A stretch of 64,000 nucleotides of DNA from Brachynemurus nebulosus. Lineage: Eukaryota; Arthropoda; Insecta; Neuroptera; Myrmeleontidae. Every line of letters starts with the position of its first letter. Position 1 is the first letter of the stretch. The translations under genes were made by a program, and so were the position numbers. Below are positions 12,857 through 25,387 of the stretch, one piece after another. Below the pieces are notes generated by a model. It did no database searches. It worked only from the letters and a program-made list of their open reading frames with translations, and had not been told where the DNA came from. Location: assembly GCA_035578155.1 (NCBI GenBank), contig JAPWDM010000013.1:10875527-10939526 (forward strand), in the 5' to 3' direction.

Positions 12857-12888
12857 CCGTCCGTCCATCCGTCTGTCCGTCGGTCTGT
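12857..12888 (+). repeat. (TCCG/TCTG)n tetranucleotide repeat
   Basis: Degenerate GTCCGTCCGTCCATCCGTCTG-type array. A similar one lies at about 47195-47245. Confidence 0.8.
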
Positions 12889-12890
12889 AG

Positions 12891-15385
12891 ATACCTATGA
12901 TGCGAACGGAGACTGCCGGCCACTCGCCATCTATTTCTCAAGTACATTTTTATTGTACATTATATAGGTACCTATTGGCTAAAGTGAATATTAGACTAAA
13001 TAAATTTTTACTTTTGTCTAGCAAACACAGTGCCCAGCCTAGAGCGTCTAACAAAACTTACGGATCAGTTTTAAATTAGATAATTTCGACATTTGTTCAA
13101 AATCAGTTCTTTGTAGTGTCTCGCTCCAATGGAATCGAAATTTCTGAACAAAATCAGTTCCATATAGTAGGCGCGGATTTGAGGGGGGGGGGGCAAACCG
13201 GGGCCCCTGTCCCGGGCGTCAGTTTCAGGGGGCATCAAATTCATACTAGGTCGGTCTAGGTAGTACATATTGAGACAATTCTTAATAAAAATTATCTTGA
13301 ACCGTTTAAGCGTGGTAGCCATTTTTGTTTTCCAATTTGCGCTGATTTTTGTGTTCGAAGCCATTTATGCCAATGCACATATTTCATAAATCGTTGATCC
13401 TAAAAGGTTGAAATGAAAACCATTTTAAAGGTAACAAATGTCTCTTTATTTTAAGTGATGCCCATATTTAACCTATTTTCGTCACTTCCAAAAGAAAACA
13501 TTTTTTTTCTTATAGAAGGAATATTTTAAACCTCGCTTAGTATTTTTTATGAGAACAGCTATACGGGCACAACCAAACCCATTATGAAACAAATACACGT
13601 TATTTCAGTTGTGAAACTTCTATTCTTTAATTTTTACGAACTTTCGAAAACTTTTTTCTAAATTTTGAAATTTTGCGCCCCTGTATCACTGATGGGATTG
13701 GTGATAAAAATTTGAAATTTGCATAACTTGCAGTGCTTTCGGAGTAGATTTATTAAAATAAATAAAAAATCAACTTGTACCTACATTGATCCTTTGCAAA
13801 ACCCTCAATTTTTATCATTGCCGTAACGGGACAAATTGGAGTTTTATAAAGGACTTATATACTTATGAGTTTTTTTGACAATTTATGTCAAATGTTGGAT
13901 TGGGGGGGCGCCAGTTTCAAGTAAGTAAAAGAAAGTTAATTTTCTCTATTTTAAAGTGAAATTTTGGTCAAAGGTTTTTAAATCAAACGTGTGAGTGATT
14001 TTGAAAATTATTTTTGAAGTAACAATTTTATTCGCCAAATTGTTAAGGCGCATAAGCGCTGAATAAGAAGTTTCATTTCAAAATTCATGATCTATCCCGC
14101 TTAGGGTCCTATTAATTAATAAGTATATGTCTTTTATTAATGACATATGAAAAATATGAAAAATATATATAGTGGAATTACTGGTAAGAATACATAAGAA
14201 TAACATTTTCACGAATAAATTATCATCACCAAATATAAATTCCTCTGCGCTGCGGCCATAACAGCACTTACAGCTATTTATAAAATCAATTTGTTTTCAA
14301 AAAATTCCAGATTCAAACTAAAAATAACTCAATTCATAACAGATCAAAAAAAATTTAAATGTGTAGTATCTGAAAACATTACTAGGATTCTAATAAAAAT
14401 TAAGCTTGGGTACAGCGAATACCCAATTCGGACGTTGGGCAAATATCGAATATTCGACGAATATTTTTTTTTTTTATTCATTATAACAAGGCCTTTCTGA
14501 GAACATCCCGCACGATATATGGAATTTAAAAAAAAAAAAATAGGAACGTACGATTTACGAATATAAACACTACGTATATCATGACTACGTAGCTTTACAT
14601 GTATGCATTTGTACATACGAAATATATTCCTGGATTATAAGCAATTAAGTACCAAAAAAAATGATTAAATAAACGTTTTTGGATTATGAGTGTATGATAT
14701 TACGTAACTAATAGCTCTAAGAGTTAAGCTATTTTTCAACTATTCAGTATTCGGCCGAATATCAGATGAATAGTCGTTGGATATTTATTGCACGGTTAGT
14801 ATTAATTCAATTTGTCAGGTGTAACATCAGCTTTATTTTATATTAATAATTCGCGTTTTGTAACTGTATTATTACTCATTAATAAAATAATATTGAGTGT
14901 TTTTTATATTCAGCTAATAAAAAAATCTCTATTATGCTGTTAATAGACAAATATTCAGTCAATTTCAATATTGAAAATTAATAAATTAGTTACATTAGTT
15001 AGATTTCTTTCGTGTGGTAACTAACAGATAGTCTTCAAAAAAGATGAGACGATACTGTGCTTATTGTAATAAATGTCTATAATTATCATATTATACAATA
15101 AATTGCACACATCTTTTATTATTTAAATTTTTCAGTTTTTATAATTAGTTTATTTAGAAAAAAAAAAACACATTTATATTATGTACTTATAACTAATTAA
15201 ATTTTAATGAATGAACTAATGACAATTTATGTGGATTGTATTCAAAATAGTTGGAAGAGGCACTGGGTGTTACAGTAAATTCAGCACATAGGGAATTAAT
15301 AATTTCGAATCATACGAATATCTAAAACAAACCTCACAACAATTTATTATGCGTGGATCGTCGTCAAATGACCCGTTGGTTAATA
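12891..15385. other. No gene seen; G-rich run at 13182-13215
   Basis: A run of eleven or more G followed by CAAACCGGGGCCCC and CAGTTTCAGGGGGCAT looks like the end of a hAT-like MITE; GCGCCCCTG at about 13677 may be its partner. ATTCGAATATTCGAC words near 14440 and 14745 also look repeat-derived. Confidence 0.45.
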
Positions 15386-15920
15386 AGGTACATGGGGGTA
15401 ATATGGTCACCTTAAGCTTTGAGGTCATATATAATAAAGACTAGGAGAAGGAAAGAGAAAAAAACCAATCGTCAACTATTGTTAATGTATTGTTAAAAAA
15501 AAGCACAAAAATTTTGATAATAATTAAGAACTTAAAAAAAATCAGTTTCATGTCTTCGTCATGTCTGTGAAGGATAATTGACTTTTTACGTCCATATTTC
15601 CTGCAGATGTTGAAGGTCTAAGTTGAACAGAGAATGAAGAAATAGAAGGTCGATCCTCATGACAATCCGGGAAGTTTACTGAGGTAGTTTTGTTCAATGT
15701 GAATTCAATTCGGCAAAATCGAACACAAATTTCTGCAGAACTGAACTTTTGTAACTGTCAAAGTGGCGTCTGTAAAACAATACCCACGACAACTGGTTTA
15801 CTAATTTGCTTGTCTATGGGATCTATACTAATGGTGTCATCTGTTATATATTTCTTGTACTTTTCGAGATATAAGAAAATGACCATATTAAACGATTGAC
15901 CATATTACCCTCAGGTACCT
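15386..15920. mobile_element. TA-type MITE with GGGTAATATGGTC ends
   Basis: TIRs AGGTACATGGGGGTAATATG and (right, reverse complement) AGGTACCTGAGGGTAATATG. The left flank is TA and the right flank CA, so the duplication has decayed by one base. A 69-codon frame at 15690-15899 ends at the right TIR but shows no known domain. Confidence 0.7.
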
Positions 15921-17790
15921 CACCAAATAATCCATTTGAATTCTAGAAATTAACGGATAGAAGAGCTGGATATTTAAATGAGAACAAATACGGATGATGT
16001 TACTGGTTCGAATTGTAGATGTTTCAGATGTAAATATTGAGTAAGTATTTAGAAGAGATACAAAAAAATTAAATAAATACGTTAAAAAAAAGGAAATACC
16101 AATCTAGTACCAAAAAATTGTCTGTCAAGCTTAGCGCGAATTATTATTTTAGTTACTGCAACAAAATCATTTGATAATGTATGCTTAATGTTTTGATTAC
16201 ATGAACAATAGAACATTAGAATATATTTCGACTTTGATATAAAAACTAGATGGTGAGGTTAGTTAAGGTTAGGTTAGTTTAGTTAGTTTTTACAATATAT
16301 TTCGACTTTGATATAAAAACTAGGTGGTGAGGATAGGTTAGTTTAGTTAGTTTTGACAATATACTTCGACTTTGACACACATGCATACAAAATAAAAAAA
16401 GAAAATCTAGAAAAAAATTGAATTTTTTCAAATTTAACTACAGTTTCCCAGCATTTCCATTAACGGTATCGATTTGTAGTATTTTTTTTAACTAATCCGC
16501 CGTGGCAGCGAACATTTTAAAAAAAATTCATTAAAATTGGATCATTAGTTTTCCTTTTAGAGCCAAAAATAGGTGGAGCCGTGCTTCTACATAATTACCT
16601 AAATTAATTTGATAGCGTATTTCACTAAAATGTCTAGTAGTCTTTCAATTACAATACCTAAATTTTATTTTAGTGTACAGAAGTTTCTTTAAATTCGAAA
16701 TAGAAAAAAAAAATACAGAAAAGTTTGAGCAAAATCATCAAAAATCCGACGCTCAATAACAATAAAACTAATCATTTCTCCATGGCATTAATCCCTTCGT
16801 AAATATTTTGTTTAAAGGTTTCAAAAACAACAGTGTGGAAGCGCTGTGAAATAGATTGTTATGAATAAATGACTCTAAAACTACGAATCTGCATTACTTA
16901 AATATGTAGATAAATTCTTACAGTTACATCGTTTTTCCTATATACTCGTTTTGATGATAATCATTGTATTAGTTTTAAGATGACAATAGGCGTTCAATTT
17001 GCATGTTAAAATAATTTTATGATTTTTATTATTATCTAATATATTAGAATTTTAAATTGTAATAATAGATTAATTATACTATTAAATGTCAGTAAATGGG
17101 TCGTAAAAATGGTTTTGTAATATTTATTTAATAGCAGCAACAAATAAAAATAGAATTAAAAAAAAAAATTGTTGGAATAAGTATTATTTTATTTATTGTT
17201 TTAAATGTGACATTTAAATATGAATCAATTTTTTTTATTTGAAATTTTTATGGAGTACGTGCCATTGTTATAATGTTTCAAAAAAATTTATTGAAGGTGG
17301 AATAATATTAAACTAGAAGAGTCAATTATTTTAAGTCATAAGAGTCTGAGTGAAATGCTAATTTGAGGATATATATCAAAGATGATATTTAAAATTTAAA
17401 ATGAAAAGTAGAATTTTTAAGTCGACGGATTTCTTAGAACGAATAAAATTTTAAAACCAACTAATAAAATAAATTTTGAGCTTTTTTCCACGAAAAAGGT
17501 TTCACAACGCGAGAAATTTTAGGACGAGTTTGGACCCAGCTAGAGAAAATAATTTAATTTAAATGAACAGCAAGAATTGATTTTTGCCAATGTAGTAAAA
17601 ACCTATAAAATACACAATATATATCTTGAAACATATGATAAGGGTCCAATTAACCACCAGTCCCTTGTTGAGCCCAACTGGAACATTCTTCATGCCTCCC
17701 TTGCCAAATCTCTCGTGTTTTTCGAGATTTTCAGTCACTTAACTCAATAGTAATCTATAAAATGATGTTTTTGACCTTAGCTATTGCGTA
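15921..17790. other. No gene seen
   Basis: Apart from the tandem repeat at 16219-16376 the DNA is AT-rich and unstructured to my eye. Confidence 0.55.
16219..16376 (+). repeat. Tandem repeat with TTAGG-like stretch
   Basis: TATTTCGACTTTGATATAAA recurs at 16228 and 16301, with a partial third copy at 16365 (periods 73 and 64). Between them GGTTAGGTTAGTTTAGTTAG resembles degenerate arthropod telomere repeat, but the match is short. Confidence 0.6.
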
Positions 17791-18041
17791 CACTGCCGCA
17801 TCTAAGAGGGGAAGCGGGGGTATGTGCCTCCCTGCAAGTTTTTTGATGAATTTGATGTTTTTACTTCGACTTTATTCGACTTTATCGACTCGTTTATTTT
17901 TCGTTTTTGCTCATCACGTACTTTTTGTAAGGAAAGATTTAAAAAATATCGGGGCGTCAAAATGTTTAATTTGCCGTTTTTCTCGAGGAGGGCACCAACA
18001 ATAAAGTCTGCCCCCCCGTAATAACTGTAGGTCCGACCCTG
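17791..18041. mobile_element. hAT-like MITE with decayed ends
   Basis: The right end in reverse complement reads CAGGGTCGGACCTA and the left end CACTGCCGCATCTA. ATTGCGTA and GTTGCGTA flank them as an 8-base duplication (7 of 8). G-rich and C-rich runs lie just inside the two ends. The same right-end text (GGTCCGACTCTG) recurs at about 51628, suggesting another copy. Confidence 0.6.
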
Positions 18042-18959
18042 GTTGCGTATATGACTGATAATCTTTGAGTTCGAAAAATCTCTAATCTAATTTGGCATCA
18101 TGACGCTAGCTGGAAGTTTTTTTGTAGTCAGAATTTAATAACTTCAATCGATTGTAGGCCGTTTGTAGTTTATTTATTTTCGTTTGTAGCCTTTTAGTTC
18201 ATTTGTAATTAACAATCAAAATTTTGTACTGAAGTTAGCCGTAAGCAATCGTGAATATAATTTTTTTTGGTAACAATAGAAAGATTATCGTTTGTAGTGT
18301 CTAAATATAAAGGTAAAATGTTCGTAGGGTCGCCAGATAAAGCATAAATAATTAAAAAGTTATTTAAAAAAATTGCGCATGCGCACCATTTAAAATTTGC
18401 TCCATGTGAGATCGTTATTTAAAATTTGACGCATGTATAGGTTTTATTGCATTATATTATTCAAAATTTAACAGACTGCGTTTATGATGCTAGCGTCATG
18501 ATGCTATCTAATTTTGCTTATTTCAAACTTAGAGTCCTTACAAGAATTAAATAAATCACTTTACTGCACTTAAAATTATGGGAAAACCTATTTAATTTTA
18601 GAAAATTTTCTATCTAGATCGTTTGTTCGTTCCAAAAAGGTATATGGTATTGTCAATACAAATTTCAAAAATTTTGTAAAAATGTAAATTATTAAACCTT
18701 ATAAAAAAAAAGTTTGCCTACTGGTAATAGCTATCTTTTAGGACACTACTTGGCGTATTAAAATTTTATAGCATACAAAAAGAAATCTCTTAAAAAACAT
18801 AATACAAATAATTCGACTGCTCCAAAACCACTGACCGTCATTAATCATTAATTAAACCAAACGAACATTTTCCATTGATTATTAATTAATTAAAAAAATT
18901 ATACGTATGTACAAATTACATAACACATAAATATTTACAAATTACAACAAGATCATTAC
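18042..18959. other. No gene seen
   Basis: AT-rich sequence with GACGCTAGC / GCTAGCGTC words near 18101 and 18490 that may be TIR remnants about 390 bases apart. No coding frame. Confidence 0.45.
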
Positions 18960-19190
18960 ATAAGAAACAATAAACTTGCCAATCGAAGCGGACTGACAAT
19001 GAACCAAAACCAAACTCGAGTGTTCTTTTCGCTTGATGTACAGTGCCGCTGCGCGCTGCTCAGTCAGTCGTTTTGGTGCGTCACGCCACACCCAAAATCG
19101 CATCGCGCAACACTTACTTAAGTAACGTAAAAAGATTAATGTGCATACTTTGATCGTACACACGGTACACACTTTTCATTGTGTCTTGTT
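18960..19190. promoter_or_regulatory. GC-richer patch, possible promoter
   Basis: Contains CGCTGCGCGCTGCTCAGTCA with two initiator-like TCAGTC words and several CGCG-containing words, in an otherwise very AT-rich region. A 76-codon minus-strand frame crosses it, but no domain is visible. Confidence 0.2.
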
Positions 19191-19722
19191 CAAATCTACA
19201 CCACGTTGTGATAAGAGTTAGTTTTTTTTTTTCGACAGATTGATAAATGATATTGAAAAGGTGATTTTATTGTTTCAATATTATTGCCCGTAAGTGATAG
19301 TATGGATCGGTATTTACATGTATGGAGCAATATATTGAATGAAGTAGGTTCGATATTTTTGTTTGATTTGATACAATTTATTTAGAGTATGTACCTTTTG
19401 GTATTTATGTGTGGTCGGTTACAAAATTTTTAACCAATATAGTTTCGTAATCGTTCAAAATCGACAACAATAACATGATTTTATCGTTCAGAAATATGAC
19501 AAATTCGTGTTGGACATGCGTTAAGTCAGCGTTCCGTAAACAGGAGTTTTTTTTATCATTTTTATCTGAAATAATTTTGGCTGAAAGTTCTTCTTAGAAA
19601 GGGATAGTACCGGCAATTTTTCCAGATTTTTTAGATTCACAGTTAAAAAACTAGAGGTGGAGTTACATGCACCATTTCGAAGCTCAATATTTCATTAACA
19701 AGATTCAAAGATAGAAGTAGTT
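19191..19722. other. No gene seen
   Basis: AT-rich spacer between the GC-richer patch and Helentron-like copy B; nothing recognised. Confidence 0.55.
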
Positions 19723-20014
19723 AAAAATAGCCCTGTCGCCTGCATAACATAGCGAATTTCCATTTATAAAAATTCGTTTTTCTCGGAAACCAGTTTACAT
19801 AGAATGATGGTTTAAAAACCTTTTTTATGTAACTTTTCTTCCTCTTGGTGTAAAAAAATGTCGGAAAAACTTTTGAATACCATGAGTGGAAATCATTTTC
19901 CAGGCATCGGACGTGTTTGGATAACGAATTTGTCCAACGGTTTGGGACTTCCAACATTTTCACCAAATTTCGTAAGCCTAGGATATTTCGTTCAAGAGTT
20001 ATCGTGCGGAATAT

Positions 20015-20086
<72 letters not shown>

Positions 20087-20180
20087 TTTAGTGAACAAAT
20101 TTCTGCCATAGTCCCGGACTCAAGTCGCCTCATGACAGTGGCTGTAATAGCTGAATTCCATTCTGGAAATTCGCTAAAAA
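19723..20180 (-). mobile_element. Helentron-like element, copy B
   Basis: Same family as copy A, inverted. The 5' end TTTTTTAGCGAATTTCCAGA lies at the high-coordinate side, then a (TA)n core and the 3' GGAAATTCGCTATGTTATGC with a slightly shortened terminal CGACAGGGCTATT. It lies about 570 bases beyond the 3' end of the serine protease gene. Confidence 0.65.
20010..20084. repeat. (TA)n microsatellite, core of copy B
   Basis: A TA array with two C interruptions at the low-coordinate end. Confidence 0.95.
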
Positions 20181-20736
20181 ACCAGAAGATAGGACACTTG
20201 GAATCATCTTAACAATTATTTTCGAAAAGCGAAAACATTATTCATTTTCAAACAATTTTCCAAATTATTTGCAGTTATTTTTTTCGACGTGTTTTTAACA
20301 TGTTCATGGAAAGTCGCTAGAAGTGATTTCTTCTCCCTTTTTTTAAAAAATTATTTGACAAAAATTTGATTCCCATTATATTCGAAATTTGTCGATACAA
20401 CAAGAGGCACGAAGGTTACAAAAAATTTCACTTTGGAAATCAGTATTTGACCAACAGAATTAAAAAATAAAAATGGCAAAATGTCAGTTTTATTTTAAGA
20501 ACACTTTTTATGGGAAAAATTTTCATCTTCTGTTTTTAAATCGGAGAATTAAGAAAAATTTTTTTCGGGTTATTAATTGAAATTTCTATGTATAGCAAGC
20601 AAAATTTCATCTTCGTAGGTCCAGAGATGTTGAGATTATTAGGGTGTCATAGACAAAGAGAGCAGACAAAATTATGAGTGACAGAAAACTCAAAAAACGG
20701 AGATTAAGAATAATTTTTTTGATATATTATTTTCTC
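20181..20736. other. No gene seen; downstream of the protease gene
   Basis: AT-rich spacer between copy B and the 3' end of the protease gene; nothing recognised. Confidence 0.55.
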
Positions 20737-20742
20737 TTTATT
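20737..20742 (-). terminator. Polyadenylation signal of the serine protease gene
   Basis: AATAAA on the minus strand begins 12 bases past the TAA stop codon. It is the first canonical signal after the stop and implies a very short 3' untranslated region. Confidence 0.6.
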
Positions 20743-20754
20743 TAAACTATGTAT

Positions 20755-21786
20755 TTACAAGACTGTATGCGCCAAAATCCAATCATAATATGCAGATATC
20801 CGCATATAAACATCCGGTTTACCAGTTGCGCAAGGATTACTCCACGACAGAATGCCAACTTGCTCATAATTGTCCGCTCGGACCAACGGTCCACCAGAAT
20901 CGCCCTAACACATAAAAAACCCAAATAATTTTTGACGCCATGTATAAAAAGCGTTTGTTACCTGACAGGCGCCTGCGCCTTTTCGCATCAACATACAAAT
21001 TTCCGTTTCCACTGGATAGGGTACTTCCCCTTTATAGGCTTCTTGGCATTCGCTAAGTGTGATCGATTTATATTTGAGATACTGGAGGTCATTGGATCCT
21101 TTACCAGGGTACTTAAAGAACAAAAATTTTTTTAAAAAACTCCTTTAAGCATAATCAAATTTTACTTACTGATAATAGACCCCATCCACTGATTATCAAT
21201 TCTTCACCGGCCACAATAAAATCTGGGCAGAGGCGCACGGGAATAACTTTTGGTCCAAATTCGATATCTTGTGTCACTTTAACCACAGCAATATCGTTCA
21301 GTATTCGAAAATCGTCGTATTTCTCGTGCATAACAAATTTTTCGACTTCATAACGTAATTTGGATTCATTGATTCTATTCGTTCCAACGACAATCGTAAA
21401 TTCCTCCGGCTCCAATCTGCACAAAAATCAATAATAATATGATGGAATTTTCCAAAATTTAAATTTTGAAATTTACCCGTCTACACAATGGACTGCTGTT
21501 AGAATCCAACGTTCATTTATAATGGACCCGCCACAAAAACTGTGTCCATTATGATCCTGAAGTGACACCTGATATGGAAATTGACCATCGCTGGCAGTTT
21601 GACCGTTTACGATATAAAAATCTCCATCGTCATGGGGATTTGTTGCAGGAGCACCTGAAACCAGAAACAGTAAATTATTTTGTCATCATAACTGAAAATT
21701 TCCAAAAAAAAAATATACTTCATACCGTCTGCCCCTAAAATCCCTAAAATTCCGAAAAATACCAAAAACCAAAAATTAATCAACAT
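20755..21786 (-). CDS. Chymotrypsin-like S1 serine protease, five exons, complete
   Basis: Spliced coding exons on the minus strand are 21786-21726, 21654-21477, 21416-21170, 21111-20962 and 20904-20755, separated by GT-AG introns of 71, 60, 58 and 57 bases. Together they give a 261-residue secreted endopeptidase precursor. Residues 1 to about 19 form a hydrophobic signal peptide. A short acidic propeptide ends DGDFY, and the mature domain starts at Ile35 (IVNG). The catalytic triad is intact: His76 (LTAVHC), Asp121 (NDIAVV) and Ser215 (GDSGGP). Cysteine pairs 61-77, 184-201 and 211-237 match the family. By chymotrypsin numbering, residue 189 is Gly and 226 is Asp, as in crab collagenase and fire-ant chymotrypsin, so cleavage is probably chymotrypsin-like or broad rather than tryptic. 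Oddities are Tyr instead of Arg/Lys before the activation site, TAVHC instead of TAAHC, and an unpaired Cys143. An ATG four codons upstream is also in frame. A digestive or venom role is inference only. Confidence 0.93.
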
Positions 21787-21852
21787 TTTTGAAGTCAACC
21801 TAAATAATTATTTAAAGTATATAAATTGAATGTTTAAATTTTGTAAGAGAAA

Positions 21853-21860
21853 TACTTATA
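21853..21860 (-). promoter_or_regulatory. Possible TATA box of the serine protease gene
   Basis: On the minus strand TATAAGTA lies 67 bases upstream of the ATG. A start site 25-30 bases downstream would leave a 5' leader of about 40-45 bases, which is reasonable for an abundant secreted protease. In such AT-rich DNA a chance match is quite possible, and no initiator element stands out. Confidence 0.3.
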
Positions 21861-22048
21861 TCAACTATCAAATGATATCAGTTTTTAATTGTACTTTAAT
21901 AAATTTTATTTTTAAATATTTACAGTTGTGGACAAAAAAGTCGACAATGGTTATTTAAAAAATGTTTCTCATAACTAGATTGAGAACATTGGTCCGCACA
22001 AACGCATTCACAAGGAGTGACCAAATTTTTATAGCGGGTTCTAGCACA

Positions 22049-22137
22049 CACACACTACGTCGTCAAAAGTCTGGTAGCACTTTGACCCAGGGGGTGCCCA
22101 CACTTTTGACGCGGTATGTGAGCACCTCCCCTGGGCT
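22049..22137. repeat. Compound short inverted repeats, GC-richer
   Basis: CACACACTACGTCGTCAAAAGT pairs imperfectly with ACTTTTGACGCGGTATGTG, and CCCAGGGGGTGC with GCACCTCCCCTGGG. The two interleaved pairs make a compact foldback patch about 270 bases upstream of the protease start codon. No TSD could be identified. Confidence 0.45.
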
Positions 22138-22624
22138 AAGGTGTTCCCATACTTATACTCATAACTCTTCTGACACGATTGGGAACCTGACACAATTTTT
22201 GCTAAACTTTTTAGTTATGTTTGAAAACAGAAACTTGAAAGGCGAAATGTAAAACCGTTTCTAAAATATTCGCCACTTTTTAAACAAATTTGTAATATTA
22301 CAGATTACATTATTCCCTCTAGAGGAGATCTTTTGTACCGCTCTAGATAATCTATCTAGCTACAGCCAGTCTATTATCGTAAAACTAGGATTGACTCCTT
22401 ATAATTTTTTAATTTGTTAAAATTTCCTTGGCTCTGAAACTAATTTTCAATATAATTTATCAAAAGTTAAACCAAACTATCATCATATTTTTGTTGATGA
22501 CTGTCTACAGAATTCTGATTCAGTAGCAAATAAACAACAATACTCAAATCTTTTGTGTATTTAATTAGAATTACGTAAATAGTTTTACATTTTTTGATAA
22601 GTATTTTCAAAAAACCGATAAATA

Positions 22625-23214
22625 CAGGGTGTTAGTAAATAAGTGCGAAAGATTTTAACAGGTGATTCCTGAGGTTCTTTTATGTAGAAAAGTTCATATA
22701 AACCCAGGTCCAAAAAGGCTTAGTTCCCAAGATACTGAGTAGACGAGGTACTAGATAGCCCATATCGGTTTTATGTTACGAATAATAACTGGAAATTATT
22801 TTTATCCTGAAAGCGACTTCATGAACGACAAAATACTAAGAGATCATTTTTGTCAACAATTTATGGAACATTCGAAAAAAACATTTTCGAATTGGCAAAA
22901 ATCAGTGGCGTGCCTTTTTTATTTTCAAAAATATGTCATTACATGGCCGTATGGACGCCACTGATTTAAATGGAAATATTCTGTCTACTTCAGAATATGG
23001 AATTTATCCTGTTGTAGCGTGTCCCAAATTTTTTGTCAATATCTCAAAAACGTTTTTGAAATATTTAAGAAAATATTAAAAAAGACGACAAACTAAACAC
23101 CCTGTATCTTGAAAACTAAGCGCTTTCGGACCTGGGTTTATATGAACTTTTTTACATAAAAGAATCTCAGCAATCATTTGTTAAAATCTTTCGCACTTAT
23201 TCACTAACATCCTG
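22625..23214. mobile_element. MITE with about 110-base imperfect TIRs (CAGGGTG...)
   Basis: Arms starting CAGGGTGTTAGTAAATAAGT pair with the complement at the right end (TTATTCACTAACATCCTG) over roughly 110 bases. TA flanks at 22623-22624 and 23215-23216. The centre is unique and non-coding. It belongs to the mariner-type TA-inserting group by TSD only. Confidence 0.8.
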
Positions 23215-23636
23215 TATGTTTCTCTCTGAATAACTTTTCAATTAGTGTTATTATCAAAGTATTCAAAATAGAAAAAATGAGAGCAAAAATTTTATGATTA
23301 TAAAATTATAATATAAGAAATATAATTATAAAATTTACATTAATTATGTATATAAATGATTTTAATAAACTTATCTAATTCATTGAACACTTTAAGAACA
23401 AGATATGACAGGCCACGCGATGGAATCACCAACATATTTTAAACGAAATATTGACATAACATGCGACCCACGCAATAAAACTGGATTATTAACTGAAAAA
23501 ATATTATCTATACTTCTTTTCCTCAAAGTGGTTAAATTGTAATAAAGATTGAAGTTTAAAAAAAAATTATAATTTATGTACAAGAATTGTTGTTAAAATG
23601 TTATAAGATATTATACCTACAATATATAAAACTAAA

Positions 23637-23783
23637 TTAAACTGTTCGATTACGAGCTAGCTTTCGAGTAATTAATTCATCATCAGCTATAACACAATTG
23701 AAGAGGAACGGAACTCTTCAGTTTTTTCCCAGATAGATGATGAATTAATTACTCGAAAGCTAGCTCGTAATCGAACAGTTTAA
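23637..23783. repeat. Perfect 48-base hairpin with a second hairpin in its loop
   Basis: TTAAACTGTTCGATTACGAG through TTCATCATC is perfectly repeated in inverse as GATGATGAA through CTCGTAATCGAACAGTTTAA. The loop holds TGAAGAG...CTCTTCA. TTAA occurs at both extremes. Confidence 0.8.
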
Positions 23784-24889
23784 TAAATTCTCATATTTTG
23801 CAATATCGATTTTTGCAAAGTAAATTCTTCAAAATATGTTAAAATACAGGTTAAAAGGATTCGAAAATTTTTATAAGGGATTAAAAAAGGTATTGATAAC
23901 CTCCGATTCGCAGTCTAATGCGGATAATTTCAAGTAAGTGACCCAAATTATATAAAAATGGTCACTAACAGGGCTGAAATATCTCCCAGACAAATGATAC
24001 AAATGTCTAGGGTACGATTTTTTGAAGGGCTCGGTTGAGCTAAATATCTACCCGGTTGAGTAGGATATGTGATTATAAATCTAAGTTCTTTTTCGGTTAA
24101 CTTTCTTTGGTTCTTTTTCTGGTTATTTGAGGACTTGTAGGTCAAAATGACGAGGTTTCAAGTTGTTTTTTTTTTTGCTCTTCAATGGAATTCAAGAAGA
24201 AAAAATCGAAAAATTGGCAAACTCGGGAGTCGATAAGAAGAAAATGACTAGGGCACCAAAATGTGTTAATCTCGCCCTCGTCATCAACTGTTTTGCTGCA
24301 AAAGATAGTATACTTCTTCCCAGTTTTGTGTCCTTCCTTTTTGAGCAAATTTTTTTTGGACAAAAAAGATCGCATACTGTAGTAAAAACATGGTTCACTG
24401 TTGACTTTTTGAAAAATTCTGTAGAAATCTGTTTTAAATTACTAATAACAGTAATAACCGGAAATGCCTAGTTTTATTAGTCAAATTTTGGTTGAATTTG
24501 AATTGTCTTTTTGGATTTTAGGATTTTGGAATTTAGTAAGATTTGCTTATAGGCTTAAATTCAAAACCATCGTATGCTATTTTTGGAATACCTACTCTAT
24601 AACACACACACACACACACACACACAAAACCAATACTTTATTATTATTTAAACAGATAATAAATGTTGCAATATCGTCGTCTCTGTCATCACTATGTTAT
24701 ACTCAGTTATGTACATATTATATATAAGTACCTAGATTACGTATCTCTTTCTATTTTATATCTTGTTGATATACTCTTGTTTGTCTAACTAGAATGATAA
24801 TATTGATAATACTAATAATGTGCATAGCAGAAATTGATCGCACGTTATCACTTGATGCCCTTCCTTTCACCAATAAATAAACTGTTTTA
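23784..24889. other. No gene seen
   Basis: Open frames on both strands at 24142-24475 mirror each other and lack domains. The (CA)n array lies at 24602. Confidence 0.5.
24602..24627. repeat. (CA)n microsatellite
   Basis: Thirteen uninterrupted CA dinucleotides. Confidence 0.95.
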
Positions 24890-25194
24890 GAGCCAGGACA
24901 CACGAACCACGCCACGACCACGCGACAGCGACAAAATAGTGGCTATTCTGTGGCCGGGTATGTATGCATGTACTTTTCTTATGGAAACACAAATTTCAAG
25001 ACACACGAGCCACAGCCTGTCGTCGTAATCGGACACTGTCGCAATGTGTCGTCGTATTGTCGTTTTTAGTCGCTAAAACTTGCGACCAATGGACCACTTA
25101 TAAGCGACAGATACGTACTACTAGTACTACAGTGTCTCTCGAACATTACAAGAAATCATTGAATAATACGACTCAAGCAGGTGTTTTGTAATTT

Positions 25195-25382
25195 TTGTTT
25201 TGTTTAGTTTTCTTAATTGTGTGTATTTTTATTTCTTTTGGTCTTTTTTGAGTGTTTTGTTTTTTTTGTTATTATTTTTTTTTTGTTTTTGTTTTGTTAT
25301 TTTCTTGTTTTGTTTTTTTCTTTTTTTTTTGGTCTTTTTTAATTTTTTTTTTTGTTTTTGTTTCTTTGTTTTTATTTTCTTG
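25195..25382 (+). repeat. T-rich (TTTTG-like) low-complexity tract
   Basis: Almost pure T with scattered G, C and occasional A on the plus strand, lying directly before the MADF start codon inside the Harbinger element. It could be a polypyrimidine leader or simply decayed low-complexity DNA. Confidence 0.8.
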
Positions 25383-25387
25383 AAAAA

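Noticed and set aside
16219..16376. Interstitial telomere (TTAGG)n
   Set aside because: Only two or three imperfect TTAGG words occur inside an unrelated tandem repeat.
24142..24475. Overlapping open frames on both strands
   Set aside because: Mirror frames without domains; neither has coding composition.
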